A stretch of 64,000 bases of DNA from Isoetes taiwanensis (Eukaryota; Streptophyta; Lycopodiopsida; Isoetales; Isoetaceae): positions 17,554,372 through 17,618,371 of the forward strand of contig JAJEKV010000017.1 in NCBI GenBank assembly GCA_021234155.1, given 5' to 3'. Below, in pieces: positions 53,850 through 64,000 of the stretch. Under the pieces are notes generated by a model. That model did no database searches. It had not been told where the DNA came from and worked only from the letters and a program-made list of their open reading frames with translations. Both the position numbers and the translations under genes were made by a program. The first letter of the stretch is position 1. Every line of letters begins with the position of its first letter.

Positions 53850-54590
53850 ACCGGATAGGCGTATCTACAGGTGCTTGTGTGATTGGGAAAACCTAACTAT
53901 GCCTCTCTTGCCTACATTCGAAGAGCTGATTATCACAGGGAATTGCAAATCTGATGGCTTCTTCCAAAGTCTGAGGGTCCTCCATAGACACCATCATATC
54001 TTTAACATCCTCATGTAAGCCCCTTCGAAAACAATCTCGAAGGGCAACATCATCCCAGGCTGTATCTGTAGCAATTTGACGCAATTCTGATGTATATATT
54101 GAAGCTGGACGAGTGCCTTGCCTGAGGTCACAGAGTCTTGTGACTACTGTGCATTGACGATCTGTGTCTCCAAAGCATGCCTCGAGCTCTGCCGTGAAGG
54201 CAACAAAATCCTGCAACTCTAGAGCTCTTTCTCCAATAAAGGAGCAAACCAGATTAGTGCTGGCCCTGTGAGGAGAGAACCAATTAAACCAACTTATTCT
54301 TGGGTCGTGGGATATATATGAGGATGGAGCTGGATCACAAGCCCGATCTGATTCGAAAAACCACGAAGCTTGGACCGAGTGCCGTCAAATTTCTCAAGCA
54401 AGCTAATTTTAGGCTCCGATGGCCTCAATCTAGAGCTAGAAGTAGATTCATGAGAAGCAACCCGCTCTCTGAGTTCTTTATTGTCTGACTGCAATTGCTA
54501 GCATACTTGAACAAGTTGCTGGGCCGGCAGTAATAAGGGCAAAATCTTCTTCATGGAAGAAATAACCACGAAATATGGATAAAGGAATGC
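53850..54590 (-). pseudogene. Chromovirus 2 gag
   Basis: After the LTR the minus strand offers MKKILPLLLPAQQLVQVC-stop, then SDNKELRERVASHESTSS, EPKISLLEKFDGTRSKLRGF, and after shifts FVAFTAELEACFGDTDRQCT, LRQGTRPASIYTSELRQIAT and ALRDCFRRGLHEDVKDMMV. These follow the Retrotrans_gag order seen in Tcn1-type elements. Confidence 0.8.
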
Positions 54591-54747
54591 TTAGGATCAG
54601 AACAGGAAAGAACTGGTAAGGGATTCCGGTTCTATGAACAAGAATTAGGAGTACAATGGCCTGAAGGCAAGCAGGAACACGAGACAGATGCCTAGAATGC
54701 TCAAGACTGGCGTTGAACTAGAATGGTTCAACAAGAAGGAAGTGCCT

Positions 54748-54756
54748 CCTTATATA
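54748..54756 (-). promoter_or_regulatory. TATA box in chromovirus 2 5' LTR
   Basis: TATATAAGG on the minus strand, about 70-100 bp downstream of the TTC/GAA array and about 110 bp before the LTR end. Position and strand fit the element's promoter. Confidence 0.6.
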
Positions 54757-54826
54757 TCTAGGCCAACGGTCAGGATCGCGCCCTCCAATGGATGAGATCA
54801 CGTCAAGTGTTGTGCATGCATGTAGG

Positions 54827-54849
54827 TTCTAGAATATTCTAGAACCTTC
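54827..54849 (-). promoter_or_regulatory. Heat-shock-element-like array in chromovirus 2 5' LTR
   Basis: TTC-GAA-TTC-GAA-TTC modules start at 54827, 54832, 54837, 54842 and 54847, each separated by two bases, a perfect five-module match to the heat-shock-factor binding consensus. The 3' LTR keeps four modules at the equivalent place (48,596-48,613). Confidence 0.65.
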
Positions 54850-55058
54850 TAAAAATAGCCCCGCATATGAGAAAGATGCGAGGGAAATGTCTTCAACAAG
54901 TATTGATAGCACACTTGGCAAAGGTGTGTGATTTGCAACTAGAAGGTTGCAAGGTCAAATCCTGTCTTGTGCAACTACCCTTTTGTATCTGTGTGACGAC
55001 CATCTTTTGTACATACGAGTATAATGTTAGTATGATATAAATATTTGTATGATCGTCA

Positions 55059-56180
55059 TAATCAGGATCGTCTTAAACAGTCCTTAAGGTCAAATCCTAT
55101 GGGCCATGATCGAGTGTAGGTAATATATGTAACCTTAGGCTCGGAGTTCAGCCCGAGGATGTAATTAGGGAGTGGTCCCCTTAAAACCACAACTTATTAA
55201 CTAAACTAACGTAATGTGCTACTCGTGCATGCCAATGAAGGTAGACCATGGCGGAGGGAGCACATTACGAGAATATAGGAGTTATAAACTTTTTTGTACT
55301 TAACTACGAATTCCTAAACATGTTGTGGTAACATAATGTGCTAACTTTTATAATAAGTATATAAGTATAGCCTTATAATTAACGTTATAAGCAATTAAGT
55401 GGAAGTTGATCATTTCAATAAAGTTGAATTGCTATATTCCCTGTTGTTGTATTTTGTAAGGTTGATGCAGGTTCATCACCTTACCGTAATGCTGCAGACA
55501 ACATTATGGTGTTGGGGGATGTGGCGTCCTCTAAAATATACGATATAAATATGTACGTTTTAAAGCCACGTCACTATACAAGCCTACTATATAATAGTTT
55601 TGTATATCGTGGATTGCGTTCGATCACGATATATACGGTCTCAAGACGATATCACCGTCTTCGCTGCCGAATCACGCTGACATCGCCATTCCAATCGACG
55701 TGGTAATGCGTCTAGTACCTAAGCAAGGTAAGCCCTAGGGGCAACTTGCAATGGTGCGCACACTTAGCAATGCGCGCATTTTTAGACCTTTAACCCATTA
55801 AAGGTAGACCAAGGGTCATGGAAACCCTAAACCTAACTGATAGCCTACATAAGGCACCAAACCCTAACTTTCCCTTTTCGCCCACAGACCTTCCGAGCTC
55901 CGATTCGCGCGCCTGAGGAGTCAATTCCAACTCCCATGATTTGTCCGTGCGCCCCAGCTTGTCAGATCGTCCTCCCGACCGCATTTCGAAGCAGAACAGA
56001 GACATGGACACCTTTGGATCGAGAGGAGTGAACCAGGGATCAGGTATTTAGTCGATTGAATAGCCTAAACCTTATTCCAGCCTTCGAACCAGTAGGTTTA
56101 GCCTATTAAATCACCCCTAGTAGCCAAGCAGATCCCGAGATTGACTCTAACTAAAGAACCTAACTCTATGTATGATATAG
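55059..56180. other. Unassigned, probably retrotransposon-derived
   Basis: No ORF of note. 55,065-55,130 weakly resembles the ~100-bp tandem units at 47.9-48.3 kb. CCCTAGGGGCAAC...GCGCGCA at 55,725-55,780 weakly resembles the left end of the inverted-repeat element at 12,995. Confidence 0.3.
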
Positions 56181-56189
56181 ATTAGTTCT

Positions 56190-57117
56190 TATTCTTTAGT
56201 TCTATGATGATGCGATGGACGGATGAATTCTGTGAACTCACTGTATTGGGAAGGGGGGTAGAGACTTGAAGCTTAGTAGATGATGCTCCTAGATAGTCCC
56301 TCTTAGTGCATTACTAGATTTCGGCCTGTGTACAAGAACCCCACCGGTTATGGGTGAAGGGGCCAGGACCGCTTAGAATGAGGTTCGTGTTGACCCTTGA
56401 CCGATCCCTCCGGTGTGTAAGGCCTACCGGGGATCGAGTGACTAGGTCTAATGGCTTGCCACCGAGTGTGGGTAAGGCATGGGCTCGACACCGTGGGGTG
56501 GAGTTCACCTTCTAGTGGGTTAAGTCAATAAGGGCAAGGGCCCTTTAGTCACCTTGGGTCAAAGATGTAGATCTCGGAGGGAGTGATCCCTACCGCCCCA
56601 TCGGACCGGGGGGAGATGTAACCTAGGAATAGCCCCTTTGGCTATGCACCCGGAGCTACTGATCGAGTCCCAACACTTTTCAACCTACTCGCAAAGTGTG
56701 CACGTGAGGGGCGGATGGAGTGGACAACCCAATGCCATGTTCTTATGCCAGCCCAATCCATTGTCATGATTCTCGCCGCAATGAACTCGAGGCCCAAGCT
56801 TGTCGGGCCTATCCCCGTATGCGAGCCTTGGGTAGGAACTTCCTTTGTATTGTGCTGATCTTTGCCTATGCAGATATGTGGTGAGCCATCCTTCGAGATG
56901 GTCATGATGTGCTTTGATGTATATGTACTTACATATGTTTACGCTTCCGCAGCTAGGTAGGCCCTGAGGGAGACAGGGTAAATGACACCTTCATTCTTCC
57001 CAATCGGATTGCAAATGATGTGTGGAGGGCCTTGTATCGGGCCGCGGGAGCTGGGTATAGGGATGAACTCCTGTTTGTATACGATGAGTGCACCGTATAT
57101 GAGTAGGGGACGTCACA
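56190..57117 (+). repeat. 5' LTR of a further LTR retrotransposon (start uncertain)
   Basis: It ends GACGTCACA just before a primer-binding site. It is related block by block to the old LTR at 27.8-28.75 kb, including the terminal ATACGATG...CGTAT inverted words. No downstream copy was found in the window, so the start is estimated from where similarity to 27,800 begins. Confidence 0.55.
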
Positions 57118-57118
57118 A

Positions 57119-57130
57119 TGGTATCAGAGC
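57119..57130 (+). promoter_or_regulatory. Primer-binding site (tRNA-iMet type)
   Basis: TGGTATCAGAGC is the standard 12-base complement of the initiator tRNA-Met 3' end used by many plant LTR retrotransposons. It lies one base after the LTR end. Confidence 0.85.
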
Positions 57131-57329
57131 GATGTTCTTGGAGACCAAGAGCAAAGCACTGACCATGCTCCCAGTAGTACTAACTTGATAGGATCCTCAA
57201 GCCTCGAAAAAGTGGGAAATTTTTTTCTCATTTTTGTAGTTTATGCTAAGCTAGTAACAATTAAGTGAATTGGAACTTAATAAGACTAAAAAGAATGAGC
57301 CAAAAAACTTGTCAGGCAAGGTGGTCTCA

Positions 57330-57770
57330 CAGGTCGCGCCTGGTTAAAGAACTAAACTTTAGTTTTTGAGCGAGGCGCAAGCTGTGAGACATCGAGCCAA
57401 GATCACTCAAACTTGATGAATTTGAGAAAAGTAATATGGTAAGGCTAGTTCCAAGGTAGGAATTAGTTAGAATAGCATGTTTAAATTACTTAAATTACTT
57501 AAAAATGTGCAAGATCTCACAGCTACCGGGTCAAGAACTAAACTTTAGTTTTTGAGAGGCCCCACCGTGAGACATCGATCCAATAACACACTAAACTTGA
57601 TGAATTTGAGAAAAGTAATATGGTAAGGCTAGTTCCAAGGTAGGAATTAGTTAGAATAGCATGTTTAAATTACTTAAATTACTTAAAATGTGCAAGATCT
57701 CATACTCGCTTTGGTCAAAGAACTAAACTTTAGTTTTTGGAGCAGGGGCGCTACCTGAGACCTCCAAACT
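57330..57770 (+). repeat. Tandem repeat, two full ~185-bp units and a partial third
   Basis: Units begin near 57,330, 57,519 and 57,701, each with AAGAACTAAACTTTAGTTTT, a variable GC-rich middle and TGAGACATCGA or similar. The first two continue with GTAATATGGTAAGGCTAGTT and two TTAAATTACTTAAATTACTT copies. They lie in the untranslated leader of the LTR element. AACTAAACTTTAGTTTT is itself a near-palindrome. Confidence 0.8.
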
Positions 57771-60700
57771 TTGAACTTCCATAACTTGAGCTCTGAGAGC
57801 TCCAAATCGCTTGAAAATTGTTGCAATAGGACCGTTAGACATCCTAGAATCTATTTATGACCTCAAATTAGGCTAGAAATGTCAAACCCCAGCTCAAAAT
57901 GACCAAAATTCCTCAAACCCTTGAATTGTTTTTCCAAACCGTGGTTTGTTTGTAAATAGAAGCATACCCCATTAGTACCTGCTTAAGTATTGCTCTCGGC
58001 TCAAAGCTGATGCCTTACTCCTAGATAGAAGTGCCCAAGAACACCCCTTTGTTATAGTCATCTAGACCTCAAAGATACCAACCCAAGTCCAACTTGTTGG
58101 TACATCACCTTTGGTCATGCCAAAAGCATAAACCTTGACCTAATTCAGTGTCCTCCTAATAGAGTTTGACTTATATAGCCGCCACATTGACACTCCCTAT
58201 TGCCGGGATACCTAGAAAGGAGCTAGAGTCTAGAGCTGCCCAAGTCACCTCATGTGTAGAGATTGGACTCCCCCAAACCAACTTTGTTAGGACCTTAGAG
58301 TATGCCTCAAACATCATGGAAGTTTTGCAAAACAACCCTCATGTCATGCTATACCACACGTCCTAATATCCATAGACTTGGAGATTATAGATATGTCTCC
58401 AGTAATGTTGCTCGAGCCATCTTGCTTGCTTATAGAGCCCAAAATGTTGTAGGAGAGCCCTTCAAGTAGACCCTTAGACTCTAGAATATACGAGCGTTAC
58501 TTTCGAAGGACGGGGCTAGAGCCACAGAAGAGGTAGAGGCGCAACCCCTTGAAGACATCAAGGTCCCAACCAACGCGTCTGCATGGATAAGGAGAGGAGA
58601 CCGAAAAGGCAGACCCAAGAGAGGGAAGCACAACGACAAACACCTAAACTGACAAACGAGTAGAACAGGACACCATCGGCCTAGCATCAATCTTCATCAA
58701 ATGGGAAGGATATTTGGTAACCAGCGGCATCAAGAATTTTCTAGATGTCAACCTCTCGGCTACCACGTCCATGAGCTCACATCAGAAAGAGGATCTCGAC
58801 GCCTTCACCAACTCGACGCACAAGAGTTTCAAATGGAAGAACGCAAAGGCAGCAAAATACAAAAAGCGGAAAGACGTTAGAATCGATACCGCATTAGCAT
58901 CACGAGCTAGGGCGAAGGCATAATCTTTTGTCGAGGAGAGAAGTCATGGCGACCACGTGAGCGTAGAAACCGGAGGGAAGACCACCACGACCTTGCAGCC
59001 CCCGATAGCTCAAAGCGAATGTCATGCAATGTCAACAAAAGGAGCAAACCAAGCTACACAACCACAAAGCACCTAAGGCTGACCAGGACAAGCTTCCATC
59101 TCCCTTGCACCAAATAGAGAACTTTCATCGGTTCCAAAAAGTAGGAGACCATGAAGGGGAGGAGACGCATATCAGGGAAGGAACATCTCCGACTTGAAGG
59201 CCTATATCAGCATTAGGGGCAAGATCAAGGAGGGAGCATATTCTGCTCGAACAAGAATTCCGGACCCAGAAACACCTAGAAACCAAAGGAAGGACGACCT
59301 TACTACGTCAGCCAAGGAGTGCGAGACTCGAATGGATAGGACCCAAGGGACGGAGGAGACGACCTGGCCGACAGGTACAAATCACACAAAGGCGACCAGA
59401 AGGAGCCATGGTAGGGGCAATGGAGATGACCACACTTCCAGGCACAGTAGAGGCACCTAGGAATGAAGCAAAGCCCAAGCAACAGGAGTCGCACTCAGAA
59501 ATTCAACCTGCGGAGGAATGACAATGCCTGCCGACCGACCACAATCTCAGAGCTGCGAAGACATTCAAGAATGCCCAACTGCAATAGCCAGGTGATCCTA
59601 CTCAAGTGATCAACGGCACCGCACATCGGCAACCTTGCAACGACACACCGCATGTAGGGACGTTGAGCGGTCACCGCATTCCTCACGACAAACATACACA
59701 TTAACGAGGAGCATCTTTCTCAAGAGATCACATCGACGAACACTCGTCGCAACTTGAGGTGACGAGCTTGGATCAGACATGAAGGTCAACAATAGTAGCA
59801 GCATCTCAAGGAATCCCGGAGTCAACCAGAACGAAGAAGATGCAGCAAAACCGAAGGATCAAACGCGATAGGAGGAGGAGAAACCCTAAAGGAGTATAAA
59901 CATTTAAGTAGATCTTCGTAGTTGTTTTGAAAAAGTGGATGAATTAAAATTCCAATGTAAATGCGTATATGTCTATTGTATATCTCGGGTGCTCACAGAT
60001 ATAGTGGAGAAACATGAGTTTAAAGTCATGTTTACGGATTTAGCGCTTAGATCAGAAAGCTCCTTCACTTTGACTACCAAATGAGGAAGCAAGGAAGCAC
60101 AACTATAGCCCAAGATCAAAATGGAAGAGCAAGTACGAGGGAGAAACGACCAGAGCCCAAGCAAACCTTCGACTCCAAACACTTCGAGAAATGCCCTCAA
60201 GTAGAAGATCGCTCATCCACCCAATGTCAGAATAAGAGACAACACCGGTCATGTCAAGATCATCAGCGCTACTGCACCAGGACATCGTCAGGGTGCACCA
60301 CTACCTCTTGTGGCAGCGGCAACACTTGACGAACTTACGACACGAGTGGCCTCAACAATCGAAGGAGGAACGACCCGACATCAACGAGCCAACTAAGAAG
60401 GCAACATCTCGACAACCATAATTCCACCTTGTGGTAATATAGGGTGATGCGCTATGACACGGGTATAAGATGGAGAGGCACTTACGAAAGGCACTGCGAC
60501 GAGAAGATATGCCTTCAACAACTAGGTGATGGCTTCGTCAGGTACTCCTACCAGTAATTAGAAGAGAAGAAGCCAATCACATCTCCAACATAAGCACATC
60601 AAATGCCCAAGGTAGAAGCATTCGGCACCTTAACGACAAGGATAGCAACTGAAGCACCTTCAACAAAAAGAGAGTTCAAGATAACGGCCGGGGCTATCCA

Positions 60701-63700
60701 AATCCACAAGAGTATATCTAAAGCGGTACTTCTTCAACTCAAGGGTAAAGTCAGCACATATATAAGGATCCATCATCCCGGCCAACGAGCCATCGGGGAG
60801 GAGAGCCATGATGCCTTACTTGCCGAGAGACCGACATGCATAGAGGGACAAAGGTCGAGAACTCAAAGCTGGAGAAGTGCTAGCAACCGACTTCTTCCAC
60901 GAGCTCCCCTAGAGGCAAATGTGGAGGATCAAAACCGACGAGCACAATCAAAGCCACCTAAGGTACCTCAAGACAAGAAGATTCGGCATAGTGGAACGTG
61001 ACATGTGATCGAGGGATCAAACAAGGAAGTTTGGAAGCTCGATGGAGAAGCAACTAGGGCGAGGCGAGCCGATGACTTGCACGCGGACTTGCATGCAACT
61101 TGGTGAACCCAAGGATGGACGATTCAAAGAACAACTGCAGAAGAGAACAACTCCGAGGAGGAGTATAGCCAAAGGAATCGCGCACCGCGACCTCAAGAGA
61201 CGCCTTCAAATAGCTTCGAGTATCATGAAGGGGGATAATTACCGCCGAAACGGGGATCGAAGCGTAGGCCAAAATGTTGAAGCATCAACGACCAGCACAC
61301 CTTTAGTTAGAATGTGATCCAAAGCGTGTTGTGCCATAGCCGACAAACATCGGAGGGCCCAAGTACATCAACAAGTTACCCCAGAGTACGAGCTGACGTA
61401 CAAATAGGAGGATATGGATCGTCAGCACCATTGCACCGGGAGGAACACCGATGACATTGCCAAGGAATAGGTGTGCAACTCGGAGGGAGGCACAAGGGGG
61501 ACCTAATAGCGCTAGTAGTAATTGTAATTATGTAAGCTATATGTTTTGCATGTATAGTTACCCTGTTATTCCTTCCCTCCCATAGCATAACGGATCAAAA
61601 GAAGAGATGTCGCAATTTGCGGGGGGTGAAGCAATCCACATCCTCAACACTCTTCGGCAACACGATAGCGACAAGAGGACTCGGCGTATGAGACATCGAT
61701 GGAGTCAAGAAACAATATCGGATACAGAGTCGTTAGCTGCCAAGACAAAGAGTTCAAGATGAAAAACCTTTTTTTCAACGGCGCCACCTTCAGGCTTTTG
61801 AAAAGAGGCATGGAAGATTTCAAGTGATCAACTACACCAGCAAGCCACCAGCAATGAGAGGCTTCTAACGAACAAAGTCAACCTCTACATCAAAGAGGAT
61901 CCACCGTCAAGGAGACTGAAGTATCGAGCGACTCGGAAGAACGTTACCTTGCTATTTCAAGCAGGCAACGAGTGGATGAGCTTCTAGCAAGCTCAAGCAT
62001 CTAAGGCCATGGGGCCTAGTAGGTTAAATGTAGGGATGGTAACATCCATATTGGGATTAGAAGGCATTGTTAGACATTCTCGCCGAAAGGATTGCCCCAA
62101 TATTGAGCTAAGCGTCAAATATTGGGAAGGAAACGCATAGGAGTAACTAAAATTATACATGATTGTTAACAGACATCCAACATATTGAAACCACTTGGTG
62201 AGATTGATCACCTCGCTAAGAAGGAATCATGACTAGGATAATTGTTGACCATGTATAAATCTAGTACCCCCAAAAGAATAATCCAACCGAAAGAAAAGAA
62301 GTAATCTAACAAGTCCGGCCAACTTGTTACGATGACATCAATTCAATTGGTAGGAATATTCCAAGAGTTTAAATAACTAAGAAAGGGGGAATCTCTAGAA
62401 TATAAAAGAATAGTACATGTAAGATACATCTAAAATAACAATTATAGTAATCAAATAGTCTTTTGAGACAAAAGGAATTGTCATGATGACAAAACCTTGT
62501 GGTTTAGAATCGTTCTAACTAAGTAGGTAACCCATAACTATATTGAAATAAATGATAACATAATATGTGCATCCATCTTAGATGATTATATATGTCAGCT
62601 AAGGCTAGTAAATTAATGCGCTAAGTAAGAAGCGTATAACCTCTTAAGGGGAGAGAATAGATATGACGTTGTGTACAACGTCATTAAAGGAGTGCAGGAC
62701 CATTTTCTTTTCGAAGAAAGTGGGAGGGCTCAATCTTATGATTGAACGTACTTGCATCAAATTGACCGACCCGTAGAATAGAATTCACTCCGGCAATGGC
62801 CGAAGAGAATAGAGCGTAAGCTAGATAGATACCTTAGTGCTCAGGTGGCCTTCAACGTGCGAGACCGACGTAGTAGCTAACTACACCAATGAAGTGGAGC
62901 AAAACTATGGGAGCAATGCAACGACCAAGTCATCTCCAAATTACTCGACGCCGGCTCAATGTGTGGATGCATTCTAGCCTTAGGTAAGGCGTGTGCATGC
63001 ATTATAAGCTTTAATGTATCTTATAAATAAGTTACATATAGATCCTAATAATTGCATAGAAATTACTGTACGTATATGTATCATACCGAAATAAGTAAAA
63101 TAACAACGATAATGGAGGTAGCATGTTAATTAATCCTTCGCAAGGATGAAATTCCTTCCAAGGATAGCTATATGACCTCGGGGTCCTTATAAATATAAAT
63201 AGAAAATAGAATTCGAATATACTTAAGTGCATCTTAGGGATATACTTCCAAGGGTAATGCAAGACCCAAGGAAGAGAATAAGAAGCACATCTAATTCTTG
63301 TGTATGATAATTAAAACCTTCTCTATGTAACAATAGGTCTAAAATCAGGGTTATTATTTAAATAATCGCGATCTAAAAGTAATTAAATATTGTAAAGCTT
63401 AGAGTAAATATAATTGTACTATCGGAAGTAATGCATCCGATACTATGATAATGTTAATTCATAAATATTACCTTAGGGTAATTATGTAAATCACATGCAT
63501 TAAAGGAGCCAGAAAAAATCGGCTTAGGCATGTCGATTTGTGTAGATCTATAGCTTGCCTAGTTAAGTATAATCTCGATGCAACCTATGAGGTAAGGGTT
63601 GCATGCGTTGTTACCGATGATGAGATTACTACGGTGATCTCTAGGGCGTGGTGTAATGTCAATGTAGGCATGACCGCGGTTCCGCTTTGGAAAGTCTACT

Positions 63701-63999
63701 TACGTCCCCACGAGTAGACGACCTCGAAGAAAGGAGGTCATTGAGGAATGCATTGATAGGAAAAGCACCTCTAGCCCCATATATGCTTTGATAGGAGGAA
63801 TCGGCCTTCCGCCCCATATACGGGGAAGGACCTATCCTCCACGCTGGGCAACTAAAGGTGTAGGCATGAGCGCATCACGTGGCATTATAGGGCTTGTCTC
63901 CTCGGCCCACGATGGAAGAATCATCCTCTTCCCTACGGAGATTAGCCATGCATTCATGTAGATAGGTGGGGTGGTCACCATATAACCAAAATTTTAATT
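57771..63999. other. Unrecognised interior of the last element or decayed repeat DNA
   Basis: No gag, protease, RT, integrase or other domain is visible on either strand. About 58,400-61,500 is A- and G-rich on the plus strand, with broken frames of Lys/Arg/Ser/Thr-rich text (for example 59,194-59,460 and 60,603-61,001), unlike the AT-rich DNA after 62,000. A G-run (GCGGGGGGTGAAG, 61,619-61,631) looks like a polypurine tract, but no LTR matching 56.2-57.1 kb follows. A large non-coding retrotransposon derivative is the most likely reading. Confidence 0.35.
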
Positions 64000-64000
64000 A

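Larger units (their letters stand above)
48402..55058 (-). mobile_element. Tcn1-like Ty3 chromovirus 2 (minus strand) with both LTRs, split by a LINE
   Basis: Two LTRs of about 420 bp (48402-48822; 54635-55058) bound gag, protease, RT, RNase H, integrase and a chromodomain, all on the minus strand. A polypurine tract (AGGAGGGGGGTGG, read minus, 48,836-48,824) adjoins the 3' LTR. RT contains [19 protein letters not shown] and [14 protein letters not shown], the form typical of fungal and Tcn1-type chromoviruses known from seed-free plants. A 1.1-kb LINE (49,760-50,875) interrupts integrase. No clear 5-bp target duplication was found and the primer-binding site is not the usual tRNA-iMet one. 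Confidence 0.87.
54635..55058 (-). repeat. Chromovirus 2 5' LTR
   Basis: Matches 48402-48822 along its length. On the minus (coding) strand it carries, in order, a tRNA-like segment in opposite orientation (54,905-54,975), a five-module heat-shock-type element (54,849-54,827), a CCATTGG word (about 54,790) and a TATA box (TATATAAGG, 54,756-54,748). Confidence 0.88.

Noticed and set aside
1-64000. CRISPR arrays, operons, bacterial promoters or ribosome-binding sites
   Set aside because: The window is clearly plant nuclear DNA. The tandem repeats present lack the uniform repeat-spacer structure of CRISPR.

Overview
The window looks like a gene-poor, repeat-rich stretch of nuclear DNA from a land plant. 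A seed-free vascular plant (fern or lycophyte) is the best guess. The evidence is a fragment of a plastid-targeted gene with an intron, a PLS-type pentatricopeptide-repeat (PPR) gene, layers of nested LTR retrotransposons, hAT transposons with perfect target-site duplications, and a chromovirus whose reverse transcriptase resembles the fungal and seed-free-plant (Tcn1-like) lineage more than seed-plant chromoviruses. The species assignment is inference; no marker in the window fixes it.

Layout. 0-3 kb: first exons of a chloroplast-targeted gene (minus strand), the 3' end of a LINE, and a decayed ribosomal protein eS28 copy. 3.7-7.3 kb: a cluster of tRNA-like repeats split by a 2.7-kb hAT element that keeps only the C-terminal part of its transposase. 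7.3-13.8 kb: mostly unassigned, but with a scrambled protein-kinase relic on both strands (10.4-11.9 kb), a small unknown ORF and an 800-bp inverted-repeat element. 14-17.7 kb: an unknown ORF, several hairpins, a broken Rep/HUH-endonuclease-like gene (15.2-15.6 kb) and 200-bp direct repeats that each carry a palindrome near one end. 17.7-28 kb: decayed exons at 18.7-19.8 kb, long featureless DNA and a Helitron-like 3' terminus. 27.8-30.2 kb: an old LTR followed by a truncated LINE. 30.3-31.9 kb: a second hAT element with a BED-finger exon.

34.0-36.1 kb holds the PPR gene, interrupted by one in-frame stop and lacking its C-terminal domains. A rearranged Ty1/copia element (36.2-42.7 kb) follows. 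Its 5' end is a fold-back of LTR sequences, and a 1.8-kb foreign segment sits between its protease and integrase. A second PPR scrap lies just beyond it. 43.5-47.9 kb is a plus-strand Ty3 chromovirus. 48.4-55.1 kb is a minus-strand, Tcn1-like chromovirus with both LTRs and a LINE inserted in its integrase. 56.2-57.1 kb is a further LTR with a canonical initiator-Met primer-binding site. The last 7 kb is unrecognised and probably non-coding retrotransposon interior.

Nearly everything here is mobile DNA or its remains. The only sequences that look like host genes are the plastid-protein exons, the PPR gene (probably a pseudogene), the kinase relic, the eS28 relic and the decayed exons near 19 kb. 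The observations most worth following are the HUH/Rep-like fragment at 15.2-15.6 kb, the heat-shock-element arrays upstream of a TATA box in both LTRs of the Tcn1-like element, and the LINE family with pentanucleotide tails seen in three copies.
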